A DNA stretch of 64,000 nt. It comes from an uncultured Oscillospiraceae bacterium (GTDB lineage: Bacteria; Bacillota; Clostridia; Oscillospirales; Ruminococcaceae). The position numbers and the translations under genes were made by a program. Below are positions 24,594 through 32,535 of this stretch, one piece after another. Each line of letters opens with the position of its first letter. Positions within the stretch are counted from its first letter, which is position 1. Below the pieces are notes generated by a model. The model did not search any database. It had not been told where the DNA came from and saw nothing but the letters and a program-made list of their open reading frames with translations. The stretch covers positions 124,396-188,395 of the forward strand of contig CAJUHS010000001.1 in NCBI GenBank assembly GCA_910586535.1, written 5' to 3'.

Positions 24594-25091
24594 ATGCCGA
24601 TAGACTGCGGATTTACAAAGGAGAGCAACTGGTTTAGGTACAAGGCCTGCGCCATAATCGTTGAGAACGGCTGCGTACTTTTTGCGGGAAATTCCACCGC
24701 GGATTATTTCTATCCCGTGGGCGGCGCGGTGCAAATGGGCGAGACTGCTGAAGACGCGGTCGTTCGGGAGGTATACGAGGAAAAGGGGGTCAGGTATGAA
24801 CCCGACCGTTTGGCAGTGATACATGAAAACTTTTTCCGCGAGGACACGGAGCCGCTGAAAGATCTTGACTGCCACGAAATAAGCTTTTATTTCCTGATGA
24901 AGCCGAGGGGTACGCGGGAACTGCACAGCGACAGCTACACCTACGGCGGCGTAAAGGAAAATATGTACTGGATACCCATTGAGGAACTGGGACGGCACAG
25001 GGCGTACCCAAGTTTTCTGAAGGATTATTTAGACCGTGAACATTCGGGTATTGAGCATATTGTTACGGCTGAAAGAAAAAATAAAGGATAG
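24594..25091 (+). CDS. NUDIX hydrolase
   Basis: This 165-residue protein carries a complete Nudix box beginning GGAVQMGETAEDAVVREVYE and ending EKGV (about 43-65), which binds Mg2+ and cleaves nucleoside diphosphates linked to a moiety X. It starts behind TGGAGAAA, 23 bases after the tautomerase gene, in a run of small metabolic housekeeping genes. Substrate cannot be inferred. Confidence 0.92.
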   Translation: MPIDCGFTKESNWFRYKACAIIVENGCVLFAGNSTADYFYPVGGAVQMGETAEDAVVREVYEEKGVRYEPDRLAVIHENFFREDTEPLKDLDCHEISFYFLMKPRGTRELHSDSYTYGGVKENMYWIPIEELGRHRAYPSFLKDYLDREHSGIEHIVTAERKNKG

Positions 25092-25093
25092 AC

Positions 25094-25126
25094 GCTCTAT
25101 CCTCTAATATCTAAAAATCTAAAAGG
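25094..25126 (+). repeat. TCTAA-phased dispersed repeat, copy 3
   Basis: GCTCTATCCTCTAATATCTA followed by AAAATCTAAAAGG runs into the glucokinase ribosome site. It shares the CTATCCTCTAA start with copy 2. Confidence 0.6.
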
Positions 25127-25136
25127 AGAAATTTTT

Positions 25137-26090
25137 ATGAAGTACTACATTGGCATCGACCTGGGCGGAACAAACATCAAGGCGGGTGTGGTGAACGAAA
25201 GCTTTGAAATTATCGGCAAGGCTAAAACAAAGACCCTTTGTCCCCGCCCCGCAAAGGAGATCGCGGACGACATGGCTAAGGTCAGCATTGAAGCCTGCAA
25301 GGACGCGGGTATCTCCATTGACGACGTGGAATGGATAGGCATTGGTACTCCCGGTATCGCCGACAATGTGAACGGCACTATTCCATATTCCAACAACCTT
25401 GACTTCAAGGACGTTCCTATCCGCAAGTACATTCAGGATCACATAAACAAGCCTGTTTATGTTGCAAACGACGCTAATGCCGCTGCTTACGGAGAATTTC
25501 TTGCAGGGGCGGCAAAGGGCGCGTCCGACGCGGTTTGTATTACTTTGGGTACGGGCGTTGGCGCGGGCGTTGTTATCGACGGCAAGATTTTTACAGGAAG
25601 AAATCTTGCGGGAACTGAGATAGGTCACATGGTCATCGAGGTGGACGGTCCTCAGTGCACCTGCGGCCGAAAGGGCTGCTTTGAGGTATTTTCCTCCGCT
25701 ACGGGACTTATCAATATGACTAAAGAAGCTATTGCCAATCACCCCGAGACCATTATGGCGGAGTACGCCGAGAGAGACGGACACTCCTCCGCGCGGCACG
25801 CTTTTGACGCAATGCGTGCGGGAGACCCCGTTGGAAAGGAAGTTGTTGACAAGTATATCAAATACCTTGCGGCGGGAATTACCAATGTTATAAATATTTT
25901 CCAGCCTGATATTCTGTGTATCGGCGGCGGCGTTTGCAACGAGGGCGATCCCCTTATGAAGCCTATGGTTGAGCTTGTGAAGAAAGAGGTCTACACAAGA
26001 ATGCTGGACAAGAACACGGAAATTACCGTGGCAAGCCTTGGCAACGACGCCGGAATTATCGGTGCGGCATTCCTTGGCAGGGCACAGTAA
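25137..26090 (+). CDS. glk: ROK-family glucokinase
   Basis: This 317-residue kinase phosphorylates glucose (or a related hexose) with ATP. The phosphate-binding loop IGIDLGGTNIKAG lies at residues 4-16, the catalytic Asp in VYVANDANAAAYGE, and the ROK zinc motif CTCGRKGCFE near residues 180-190. The length and LGTGVGAGVVIDGK segment favour a sugar kinase rather than a DNA-binding ROK repressor. It starts behind AAAAGGAG, and the DUF4375 gene begins one base after its stop. Confidence 0.93.
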   Translation: MKYYIGIDLGGTNIKAGVVNESFEIIGKAKTKTLCPRPAKEIADDMAKVSIEACKDAGISIDDVEWIGIGTPGIADNVNGTIPYSNNLDFKDVPIRKYIQDHINKPVYVANDANAAAYGEFLAGAAKGASDAVCITLGTGVGAGVVIDGKIFTGRNLAGTEIGHMVIEVDGPQCTCGRKGCFEVFSSATGLINMTKEAIANHPETIMAEYAERDGHSSARHAFDAMRAGDPVGKEVVDKYIKYLAAGITNVINIFQPDILCIGGGVCNEGDPLMKPMVELVKKEVYTRMLDKNTEITVASLGNDAGIIGAAFLGRAQ

Positions 26091-26091
26091 T

Positions 26092-26652
26092 ATGAGCAAA
26101 TTTGATTTTTTATCCTCCGAAATTTTCGGGGACGCGGAATCTTTTATGGAGCAGCGAAAGCGTTACGCGTCCCTGAAAAGGAGCGAGCTGGAAAGCATAC
26201 CCGAGAACGAGCTTGTGTTTGCGGTAACGTCCTGGATAGAGGGGAAATTCTCAGAGGACTGGCGGAATATGGGCGAGGTGATAAACTCCATGCCCACGCC
26301 ATGCATTAAAGTGTACTGTGCCAACCACATCAAAAACGAGGTGCAGAGCGGCGGCTTCGGGCAGGCTTTTTTCAACACGTCCCGCGATTTTATAGGTATC
26401 GCCGCAGAGGGGTTTCGCGCGCTTGAATATAATTCTCCTGCAAACATTATCGAAGAAGCGCTGAAGCTTAATTTCAGCGTCAAAAGCGGAGGAAAAACCA
26501 CCGGACGCAGTATCGAGGATTTTCTGGAATTTGCCGCAAACGACGATTATAACAAGCTTGACGAGGATTTTCGTAATAAATTTTCCAATGAAAAATTCAA
26601 CAGGCTTGCGCGGAGCTATATACTGAAATACGCAAAGTATTTCGGTAATTAA
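26092..26652 (+). CDS. DMP19/DUF4375-family protein
   Basis: This 186-residue protein contains the DMP19-like pattern: ELVFAVTSWIEGKF, then NHIKNEVQSGGFGQAFFN (about 82-99) and ALEYNSPANIIEEAL. The family occurs widely in bacteria with no established enzymatic role. The ATG at 26092 is one base after the glucokinase stop, so the two are coupled; upstream in-frame starts inside glucokinase are rejected. Confidence 0.8.
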   Translation: MSKFDFLSSEIFGDAESFMEQRKRYASLKRSELESIPENELVFAVTSWIEGKFSEDWRNMGEVINSMPTPCIKVYCANHIKNEVQSGGFGQAFFNTSRDFIGIAAEGFRALEYNSPANIIEEALKLNFSVKSGGKTTGRSIEDFLEFAANDDYNKLDEDFRNKFSNEKFNRLARSYILKYAKYFGN

Positions 26653-26699
26653 AACGCTTGAGCAAACATCTTAAAATTACATATTTGAGGAGAATTATT

Positions 26700-27383
26700 T
26701 TGAAAAACAAAATCAAACTTATTTTGTTCGCTTTATGTGCAGCTATGGTTTGCTTGGTATTTGCAGGCTGCAAGAATGAAAATATTGAAGCGTCGGATAC
26801 GGGTGTTACAAGCTCTGCGGCAGCAGACGATAATACTGCACAGGGAGAAGCAAATGGAACGTTTGATATTGAAACTGTTCGGAAAAATATTGTCATTAAA
26901 GGTCAGCCGTTTGAAATCCCTATGGCTTTAAAAGATTTACCCGAAGGTTGGACATATGTTGAACAAGAAATAATGGCATATGATGGATTGGGTTTGGCTA
27001 CATTTTATTATAAAGATAAAGAAATGTTTGTTGGCGCACTTGAAAACTTTTATAAGGATAATAAAAAGGACGGAATTATTTATAACACAACTTTAAGAAC
27101 AGACGACTGTTCTATTGACGGAATAATTCCATTGAAAACTACATTGCAGGAAGTTATAGATAAATATGGTGAACCAGCAGAAATATCTGAATTAAAGAGA
27201 TCTGAAGCGTATGTTTATTCGTATGGAATAAGAAAACCAAGGACAAGTCTTTTGGGCAGATCTAATAATCAGGCGCTGATTCTATCAATTGATAAGGAAA
27301 CAGAAATTGTTTACTTAATAAGCATTACATATGCTGATTTTAGCAAAGACTATTCATATACTGATTTTAATACAGGAGGATAA
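26700..27383 (+). CDS. Hypothetical lipoprotein
   Basis: This 227-residue protein starts at TTG 26700 behind GAGGAG. A signal peptide ends VFAGC with the lipidated Cys at 24, followed by a Ser/Ala/Asp linker. The core has KGQPFEIPMALKDLPEGW (about 60-80) and a TLQEVIDKYGEPAEISE block reminiscent of small clostridial lipoproteins that sit on the cell surface. Base composition is more AT-rich than in the flanking glk and ilvD genes, which may indicate transfer. Function unknown. Confidence 0.7.
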   Translation: MKNKIKLILFALCAAMVCLVFAGCKNENIEASDTGVTSSAAADDNTAQGEANGTFDIETVRKNIVIKGQPFEIPMALKDLPEGWTYVEQEIMAYDGLGLATFYYKDKEMFVGALENFYKDNKKDGIIYNTTLRTDDCSIDGIIPLKTTLQEVIDKYGEPAEISELKRSEAYVYSYGIRKPRTSLLGRSNNQALILSIDKETEIVYLISITYADFSKDYSYTDFNTGG

Positions 27384-27387
27384 AAAA

Positions 27388-29046
27388 ATGTACAGCGATT
27401 CAATCAAAAACGGAGCCAACAACGCCCCACACCGCGCGCTTTATCATGCGCTGGGACTTACAAACGAGGAAATTTCCCGTCCTATGGTAGGAATTGTAAG
27501 CTCCTACAACGAAATCGTTCCGGGACACATGAACATCGACAAGATTGTGGACGCCGTTAAGCTGGGCGTTGCAATGGCGGGCGGCACGCCTATAGTGTTC
27601 CCCGCGATAGCGGTCTGCGACGGCATTGCAATGGGTCACAGGGGTATGAAGTACTCCCTTGTCACACGCGACCTTATCGCCGACAGTACCGAGGCCATGG
27701 CTCTTGCACACGGTTTTGACGCGCTGGTAATGGTTCCCAACTGCGACAAAAACGTCCCCGGACTGCTTATGGCGGCGGCAAGACTTAATATCCCCACGGT
27801 TTTCGTAAGCGGCGGACCTATGCTTGCTGGACGTGTTGACGGCAAAAAGACAAGCTTTTCCAGCATTTCCGAGGCGGTGGGACAGTTTGCCGCAGGTACT
27901 ATAAATGCCGAAAAGCTTGAAGAGTACGAGAAAAAGGGCTGTCCAACCTGCGGCTCATGCTCGGGTATGTACACCGCAAACTCCATGAACTGCCTTACCG
28001 AGGTTTTGGGAATGGCTCTTCGCGGAAACGGTACTATCCCCGCAGTATACTCACAGCGTATAGAGCTTGCAAAGCACGCGGGAATGAAGGTTATGGAGCT
28101 TCTTGAAAAGGACATCAAACCCCTTGACATCATGACGGAAAAGGCGTTTATGAACGCTCTTACCGTAGATATGGCTCTGGGCTGCTCCACAAACAGTATG
28201 CTCCACCTGCCGGCAATTGCACACGAATGCGGAATAAACATCAATCTTGACATTGCAAATGACATCAGCTCTAAGACTCCCAATCTCTGCCACCTTGCTC
28301 CCGCAGGTCACACCTATATTGAGGAACTTGACGAAGCGGGCGGCGTTTACGCGGTAATGAACGAGCTTTCCAAGAAAAATTTGCTGAACCTTGACTGCAT
28401 GACTGCAACCGGCAAGACCGTCGGCGAAAACATTTCCGGCTGTGTTAACAAGGACGCCGAAGTTATCCGTCCCATTGAGAACCCATACAGCAAGACAGGA
28501 GGAATTGCGGTACTGCGCGGAAATCTCGCTCCCGACAGCTGTGTGGTAAAGCGCAGCGCGGTCTGCGAGGAAATGCTGGTACACAGCGGTCCTGCAAGGG
28601 TTTTCGACTGCGAGGAGGACGCTATGGCGGCTATCACCGGAGGTCAGATAAAAGCGGGAGACGTTGTTGTTATACGATACGAGGGGCCCAAGGGGGGACC
28701 GGGTATGCGTGAAATGCTGAACCCAACCTCCGCAATAATGGGAATGGGTCTGGGCAGCAAGGTTGCCCTTATCACCGACGGACGTTTCAGCGGCGCGACC
28801 CGTGGAGCGGCGATAGGCCACGTTTCCCCCGAAGCGGCTGTTGGCGGCGTTATCGGAGTTGTTCAGGAGGGCGACACTATCTCCATAAACATTCCCGAAA
28901 ACACCATTACACTTGACGTTCCTCAGGAGGAGCTTGACCGCAGACTGGCAGCGTTCACGCCCAAAACTAAGGAGCTTCACGGCTATCTGAAGAGATACGC
29001 GAAAATGGTTACTTCTGGGTCTACGGGGGCTATTTTAAAGGACTGA
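27388..29046 (+). CDS. ilvD: Dihydroxy-acid dehydratase
   Basis: This 552-residue iron-sulfur enzyme dehydrates 2,3-dihydroxy acids in valine, leucine and isoleucine synthesis. Cluster Cys and Mg-binding motifs are visible: VPNCDKNVPGLLM, CPTCGSCSGMYTANSMNCL, and GPKGGPGMREML near the C-terminus, with GRFSGATRGAAIGHVSPEA. The ATG at 27388 follows AGGAGGA; a longer in-frame start inside the preceding gene is rejected. It stands apart from other ilv genes in this window. Confidence 0.97.
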   Translation: MYSDSIKNGANNAPHRALYHALGLTNEEISRPMVGIVSSYNEIVPGHMNIDKIVDAVKLGVAMAGGTPIVFPAIAVCDGIAMGHRGMKYSLVTRDLIADSTEAMALAHGFDALVMVPNCDKNVPGLLMAAARLNIPTVFVSGGPMLAGRVDGKKTSFSSISEAVGQFAAGTINAEKLEEYEKKGCPTCGSCSGMYTANSMNCLTEVLGMALRGNGTIPAVYSQRIELAKHAGMKVMELLEKDIKPLDIMTEKAFMNALTVDMALGCSTNSMLHLPAIAHECGININLDIANDISSKTPNLCHLAPAGHTYIEELDEAGGVYAVMNELSKKNLLNLDCMTATGKTVGENISGCVNKDAEVIRPIENPYSKTGGIAVLRGNLAPDSCVVKRSAVCEEMLVHSGPARVFDCEEDAMAAITGGQIKAGDVVVIRYEGPKGGPGMREMLNPTSAIMGMGLGSKVALITDGRFSGATRGAAIGHVSPEAAVGGVIGVVQEGDTISINIPENTITLDVPQEELDRRLAAFTPKTKELHGYLKRYAKMVTSGSTGAILKD

Positions 29047-29050
29047 TTTT

Positions 29051-29473
29051 ATGAGTAAAAAACTAACTTTCGGAAAACTTGCGGGAACGATTTTCTGCAT
29101 TATTGCAACGGCAGCGGCGGTTGTCCTGATGTTCGCAAACGCCTACTACGGCGGACAGATGAAGCTGATAGACAAATGCTTTACCGCTATCGAGCGCGAC
29201 GATTATGACAGCTTTAAGTCCTGCTTTTCGGCAGAGGACAGAGAAAGCATTACCGAAGAATATTTTTCCGCAAACAAGTGGATACTTTCGTGCTTTACGG
29301 ATAACGAGAACAACAAGGCGGCGGTCAGCTTTGTCTCCCGCGAAAGGTTAGACAAAAATGCGTACAACGTAACCTTCGACCTGACGGTTTATAATGACAG
29401 CGAAAGCTCTGAAGTTTTCAGGCTTTATTTTCCGTTTATGCGAGAAAACGGCAGGTGGGTCATTGTAATTTGA
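29051..29473 (+). CDS. Small membrane-anchored protein of unknown function
   Basis: This 140-residue protein has one N-terminal membrane segment (about 10-30) and an extracytoplasmic domain with an ETEC-like alternation of helices and strands ending GRWVIVI, similar in outline to NTF2-like/DUF4878-type domains. The start is 4 bases after ilvD, so it is probably cotranscribed. I do not recognise a specific family. Confidence 0.6.
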   Translation: MSKKLTFGKLAGTIFCIIATAAAVVLMFANAYYGGQMKLIDKCFTAIERDDYDSFKSCFSAEDRESITEEYFSANKWILSCFTDNENNKAAVSFVSRERLDKNAYNVTFDLTVYNDSESSEVFRLYFPFMRENGRWVIVI

Positions 29474-29493
29474 CAAGCCGTGATATGCGTCAA

Positions 29494-29534
29494 AAAGGAA
29501 CTGTTGCGGTTTGTGCAACAGTTCCTTTAATTTT
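29494..29534 (+). terminator. Strong terminator after the ilvD unit
   Basis: AAAGGAACTGTTGC (29494-29507) pairs perfectly with GCAACAGTTCCTTT (29515-29528), followed by AATTTTA. Confidence 0.88.
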
Positions 29535-29540
29535 ACCATG

Positions 29541-29612
29541 AATATTTTAAATAAACAATATCAATATTTTGACAGTAAAGACAAAATTTTGATATTGTTT
29601 ATTTAAAATATT
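29541..29612. repeat. 31-bp AT-rich inverted repeat upstream of lichenase
   Basis: The arm 29541-29571 is the reverse complement of 29582-29612 with a single mismatch, around a 10-base loop. Only a few G or C occur in each arm. It is separate from the preceding terminator. It lies 64 bases before the lichenase start, so it may be a regulatory hairpin, a cruciform, or a target of an unknown DNA-binding protein. Confidence 0.85.
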
Positions 29613-29676
29613 TGTTATGCTTAATTCATCAAAGACGGTACGGAAAACAATAATTATTTAAGGAGGACTTTTGGTT

Positions 29677-30879
29677 ATGAAAAAGACATTGAAAAGCATC
29701 GTTCTTTCATTGGCAATAGCTGTAAATGCTTTAGGCGTTTGCGCCGTTGACGCAGCTGCCGCAGCACCGAGATTTACGGGAGATTATTTCGGTGCAGGAT
29801 TTGACTGTCACGAGAGCAACAAAATGGAAATAGCCGACGGCTGGTCAAACGGTGGTATGTTTGACTGTACGTGGAGCAAGAACAATGTATCCTTTAACGA
29901 CGGTAAAATGAATCTTTCCATTCTCGGAAGCAGCTGGAGCGGATATACAGGAGCAGAATACCGCACGCAGCAGACATTTGGATTTGGTATGTACGATGTA
30001 AGCATGAAACCGATAAAGAACGATGGAGTTGTATCTTCCTTCTTTACCTACACAGGTCCCTCTGACGGCACCGTATGGGATGAGATCGATATTGAATTTC
30101 TCGGCAAGGACACCACAAAGGTACAGTTTAACTATTACACCAAAGGCGTCGGCAATCACGAGTATGTCTATGATCTTGGCTTTGACGCGTCGCAGAGTTT
30201 CCACCAGTACGGATTCTACTGGGATAGCGGCAGCATTACATGGTATGTTGATAAGAAACCTGTTTACACTGCAACACGTGATATTCCTCAGACACCGGGC
30301 AAAATAATGATGAATGTATGGAACGGAAAGGGCGTTGATGAATGGCTAAACCGTTACAATGGAGTTGCGCCTCTTACAGCGCAGTACGACTGGATATCCT
30401 ACACAAAGCCTTCGTCCGTACAGACTCCCTCTGTCAATAATAACGGAGACTTTAAAGCAGGTCAGCTGTATGTTATCAAGTCAAAAAACAGCGGAAAGGC
30501 TCTTGATGTTTTGTGGGGAAGTAAGGATAACGGCGCAAATGTACTTCAGTACAGCTATTATGGCTATGCAAACCAAAAGTGGTATATTGAGAGACAATCC
30601 AACGGCTACTATATTATAAAAAGCAACACCAGCGGAAAGGTTTTGGACGTTGAAGCACGGTCCATGTCTAACGGCGGAAATGTTCTCCAGTGGGAGTACA
30701 AGGGCGGCGACAATCAGGAATGGAAAATCGAAAACGTTAACGGATATTACAGAATAATCAACCGCCGAAGCGGAAAGGCGCTTGACGTATCCGGCCGCTC
30801 CACCGCAGACAACGCTAATGTTCTTCAGTGGGATTATAATGGCGCAAACAATCAGCTTTGGAGCATTACTCCCGTTTAA
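29677..30879 (+). CDS. Secreted GH16 lichenase (beta-1,3-1,4-glucanase) with CBM13
   Basis: This 400-residue secreted enzyme cleaves mixed-linkage beta-glucans of cereal cell walls. A signal peptide (about 1-28) is followed by a GH16 domain (about 31-245) with the catalytic motif DEIDIEFLG, where Glu136 is the expected nucleophile and Glu140 the acid/base. A ricin-type beta-trefoil (CBM13, about 265-400) has three repeats with GKALDV/GKVLDV and N-Q-x-W ends (ANQKWYIE, DNQEWKIE, NNQLWSIT). No dockerin or sortase motif is present, so it is probably freely secreted or bound through the CBM. The ATG at 29677 lies 10 bases past AGGAGG. Confidence 0.96.
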   Translation: MKKTLKSIVLSLAIAVNALGVCAVDAAAAAPRFTGDYFGAGFDCHESNKMEIADGWSNGGMFDCTWSKNNVSFNDGKMNLSILGSSWSGYTGAEYRTQQTFGFGMYDVSMKPIKNDGVVSSFFTYTGPSDGTVWDEIDIEFLGKDTTKVQFNYYTKGVGNHEYVYDLGFDASQSFHQYGFYWDSGSITWYVDKKPVYTATRDIPQTPGKIMMNVWNGKGVDEWLNRYNGVAPLTAQYDWISYTKPSSVQTPSVNNNGDFKAGQLYVIKSKNSGKALDVLWGSKDNGANVLQYSYYGYANQKWYIERQSNGYYIIKSNTSGKVLDVEARSMSNGGNVLQWEYKGGDNQEWKIENVNGYYRIINRRSGKALDVSGRSTADNANVLQWDYNGANNQLWSITPV

Positions 30880-30938
30880 AAGTAATCTTTAACAATATGT
30901 TTTAAAATAACTTATAAAATATTTGATTATATAATTTA

Positions 30939-30972
30939 GGAGCTGTTGCACGTCCGGCAACAGCTCCATTTT
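30939..30972 (+). terminator. Bidirectional terminator between lichenase and flavodiiron protein
   Basis: GGAGCTGTTGC (30939-30949) and GCAACAGCTCC (30957-30967) form an 11-bp stem, followed by ATTTT, between two convergent genes. Confidence 0.85.
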
Positions 30973-30977
30973 CAATT

Positions 30978-32159
30978 TTACTTCAAAGCCGCGGCAAATT
31001 CCTCTGCAAGCTTGTCGATTTGATTCAGGTCGTCCTCGGTGGGCTTAAGCAGCCACTTGTAGGGCTCGTGAACCTTTTTCAGTCCCAGACCCTCAGCGCG
31101 TGCTTCAAGCATTCCGCAAGCTTCACCGCTCCAGCCGTAGGAGCCGAACACTGCGTATGGCTTGCCTCGGTTGGTTATGGCGTCCACAACGGAAAGCACG
31201 TCCCAGACAGGCTTTAGCGCGTCACGGTTTATTGTGGGAGAACCGAATATAAGCCCCGCGGAACTGCCTATCGCCGCAGATATCTCGCTCATATCATGCT
31301 CAATAACGTTATAGCACTTTGCGGAAACTCCAAGCTCCTCCAGCTTTTTAGCGTAACGCTCCGCCGCAGCCTTGGTGTATCCGTATGCGGAAACATAGAA
31401 GATAGCCGCAGTCCTGCCCATATCCTTGGGAGCGGCAAACTCCGCATACTTATCCATAGCCCGCTGGATACTGTTTTTCAGCACCGGACCGTGGGAACAG
31501 CACACCATGTCGAAATCAAGAGCTTCAAGCTTTGCAAGTCCGTCCCGAACAAACTTGGGAAAAGGTCCGAAGATAGCCGCATAGTAGTACGCAAAAGCCT
31601 CGTCGTAAGCTTTGGGATAAGTTATCTCGTCGTCGGTAATAAGCGGTTCGCAGTAGTGCGCTCCGAGAAAATCGCAGGTAAACACGGTTTTTCTTGCGGG
31701 AACATATGTGAAAATACTGTCGGGCCAGTGGAGGTTCGGCGCAGAAATAAACTCCAGAACAAGTCCCTGACCCAGATCAAGAGTATCGCCGTTCTTTACG
31801 GTCATGCTCTTGAACTGAGTGTTTGCAACGTTTGTAATATTTTTTATCGCCGCCGCAGAGCCTACTATAGTCACATCGGGATTTGCTTTCATAATCTCGT
31901 CAACAGAGCCGCTGTGGTCAGGCTCTGTGTGGTTGAAAATAACGTAATCTATCTCGGACAGCTCGCATATTTCGCGGATATTGCCTGTCATAACGCCGCG
32001 GAAACGGTCGTGTACAGTCTCCACTAACGCGGTCTTGTCCCCCTTAATAAGATATGCGTTATAAGTGGTGCCGTACTCGGTCTTCATAATAATATCAAAA
32101 ACGCGCAGATTGGGATTTACCGCGCCCACATAATAAATATTCTCTTTCAATTTAAGCAT
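30978..32159 (-). CDS. Flavodiiron protein (A-type flavoprotein, O2/NO reductase)
   Basis: This 393-residue enzyme reduces O2 to water or NO to N2O in anaerobes. The N-terminal metallo-beta-lactamase domain (about 1-250) has the diiron motif FNHTEPDHSGSV and CCSHGPVL. The C-terminal flavodoxin domain (about 255-393) binds FMN (YVSAYGYTKAAAERYA, FGSYGWSGEACG). The rubredoxin gene lies 117 bases upstream on the same strand and is the expected electron donor. A hairpin (CGGCAG/CTGCCG) lies between them. Confidence 0.95.
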   Translation of the reverse strand: MLKLKENIYYVGAVNPNLRVFDIIMKTEYGTTYNAYLIKGDKTALVETVHDRFRGVMTGNIREICELSEIDYVIFNHTEPDHSGSVDEIMKANPDVTIVGSAAAIKNITNVANTQFKSMTVKNGDTLDLGQGLVLEFISAPNLHWPDSIFTYVPARKTVFTCDFLGAHYCEPLITDDEITYPKAYDEAFAYYYAAIFGPFPKFVRDGLAKLEALDFDMVCCSHGPVLKNSIQRAMDKYAEFAAPKDMGRTAAIFYVSAYGYTKAAAERYAKKLEELGVSAKCYNVIEHDMSEISAAIGSSAGLIFGSPTINRDALKPVWDVLSVVDAITNRGKPYAVFGSYGWSGEACGMLEARAEGLGLKKVHEPYKWLLKPTEDDLNQIDKLAEEFAAALK

Positions 32160-32276
32160 AAAAATTCCCTTTCTTCATTAAATTCGTCGTTTTAAAGAGA
32201 TCAAAGCATCAAAGCGCGCGGCAGCCCGAAAGCCTGTACTGTTACACGCCGTCGGACTGCCGTCTGTAATTTGCAA

Positions 32277-32432
32277 TTACAGCTTAGTGAACTCGCTTTT
32301 GCTCAGACCGCATACGGGGCAAACCCAGTCCTCCGGGATATCCTCCCATTTTGTGCCGGGAGCTATTCCGCCGTCCGGATCGCCTTTAGCCTCGTCATAA
32401 ACGTATGAGCAAGGGCACTCGTACTTATCCAT
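32277..32432 (-). CDS. Rubredoxin
   Basis: This 51-residue electron carrier binds one iron through four Cys in two C-x2-C knuckles: ECPCSY near the N-terminus and VCPVCGL near the C-terminus. PDGGIAPGTKWEDIPEDW between them is a family hallmark. The spacing in the first knuckle is C-P-C, that is only one residue between the two Cys rather than the usual two, which deserves note. It starts behind AAAGGAGGA and has its own perfect consensus promoter. It probably feeds electrons to the flavodiiron protein downstream. Confidence 0.9.
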   Translation of the reverse strand: MDKYECPCSYVYDEAKGDPDGGIAPGTKWEDIPEDWVCPVCGLSKSEFTKL

Positions 32433-32478
32433 AATAAAGTCCTCCTTTTGTTAAATATACTAAATCGGTACAGTTTTG

Positions 32479-32507
32479 ATTATATCACAACGTCCGATTT
32501 CTGTCAA
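32479..32507 (-). promoter_or_regulatory. Perfect consensus promoter of rubredoxin-flavodiiron operon
   Basis: On the minus strand TTGACA (32507-32502) and TATAAT (32484-32479) are separated by exactly 17 bases, predicting strong transcription, in keeping with an abundant O2-protection system. Confidence 0.88.
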
Positions 32508-32535
32508 GTATTTTGCCCTGAATGTACGAAAAAAT

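Noticed and set aside
25119..26099. Open frame of 326 codons opposite glucokinase
   Set aside because: Antisense shadow of the ROK kinase with no domain of its own.
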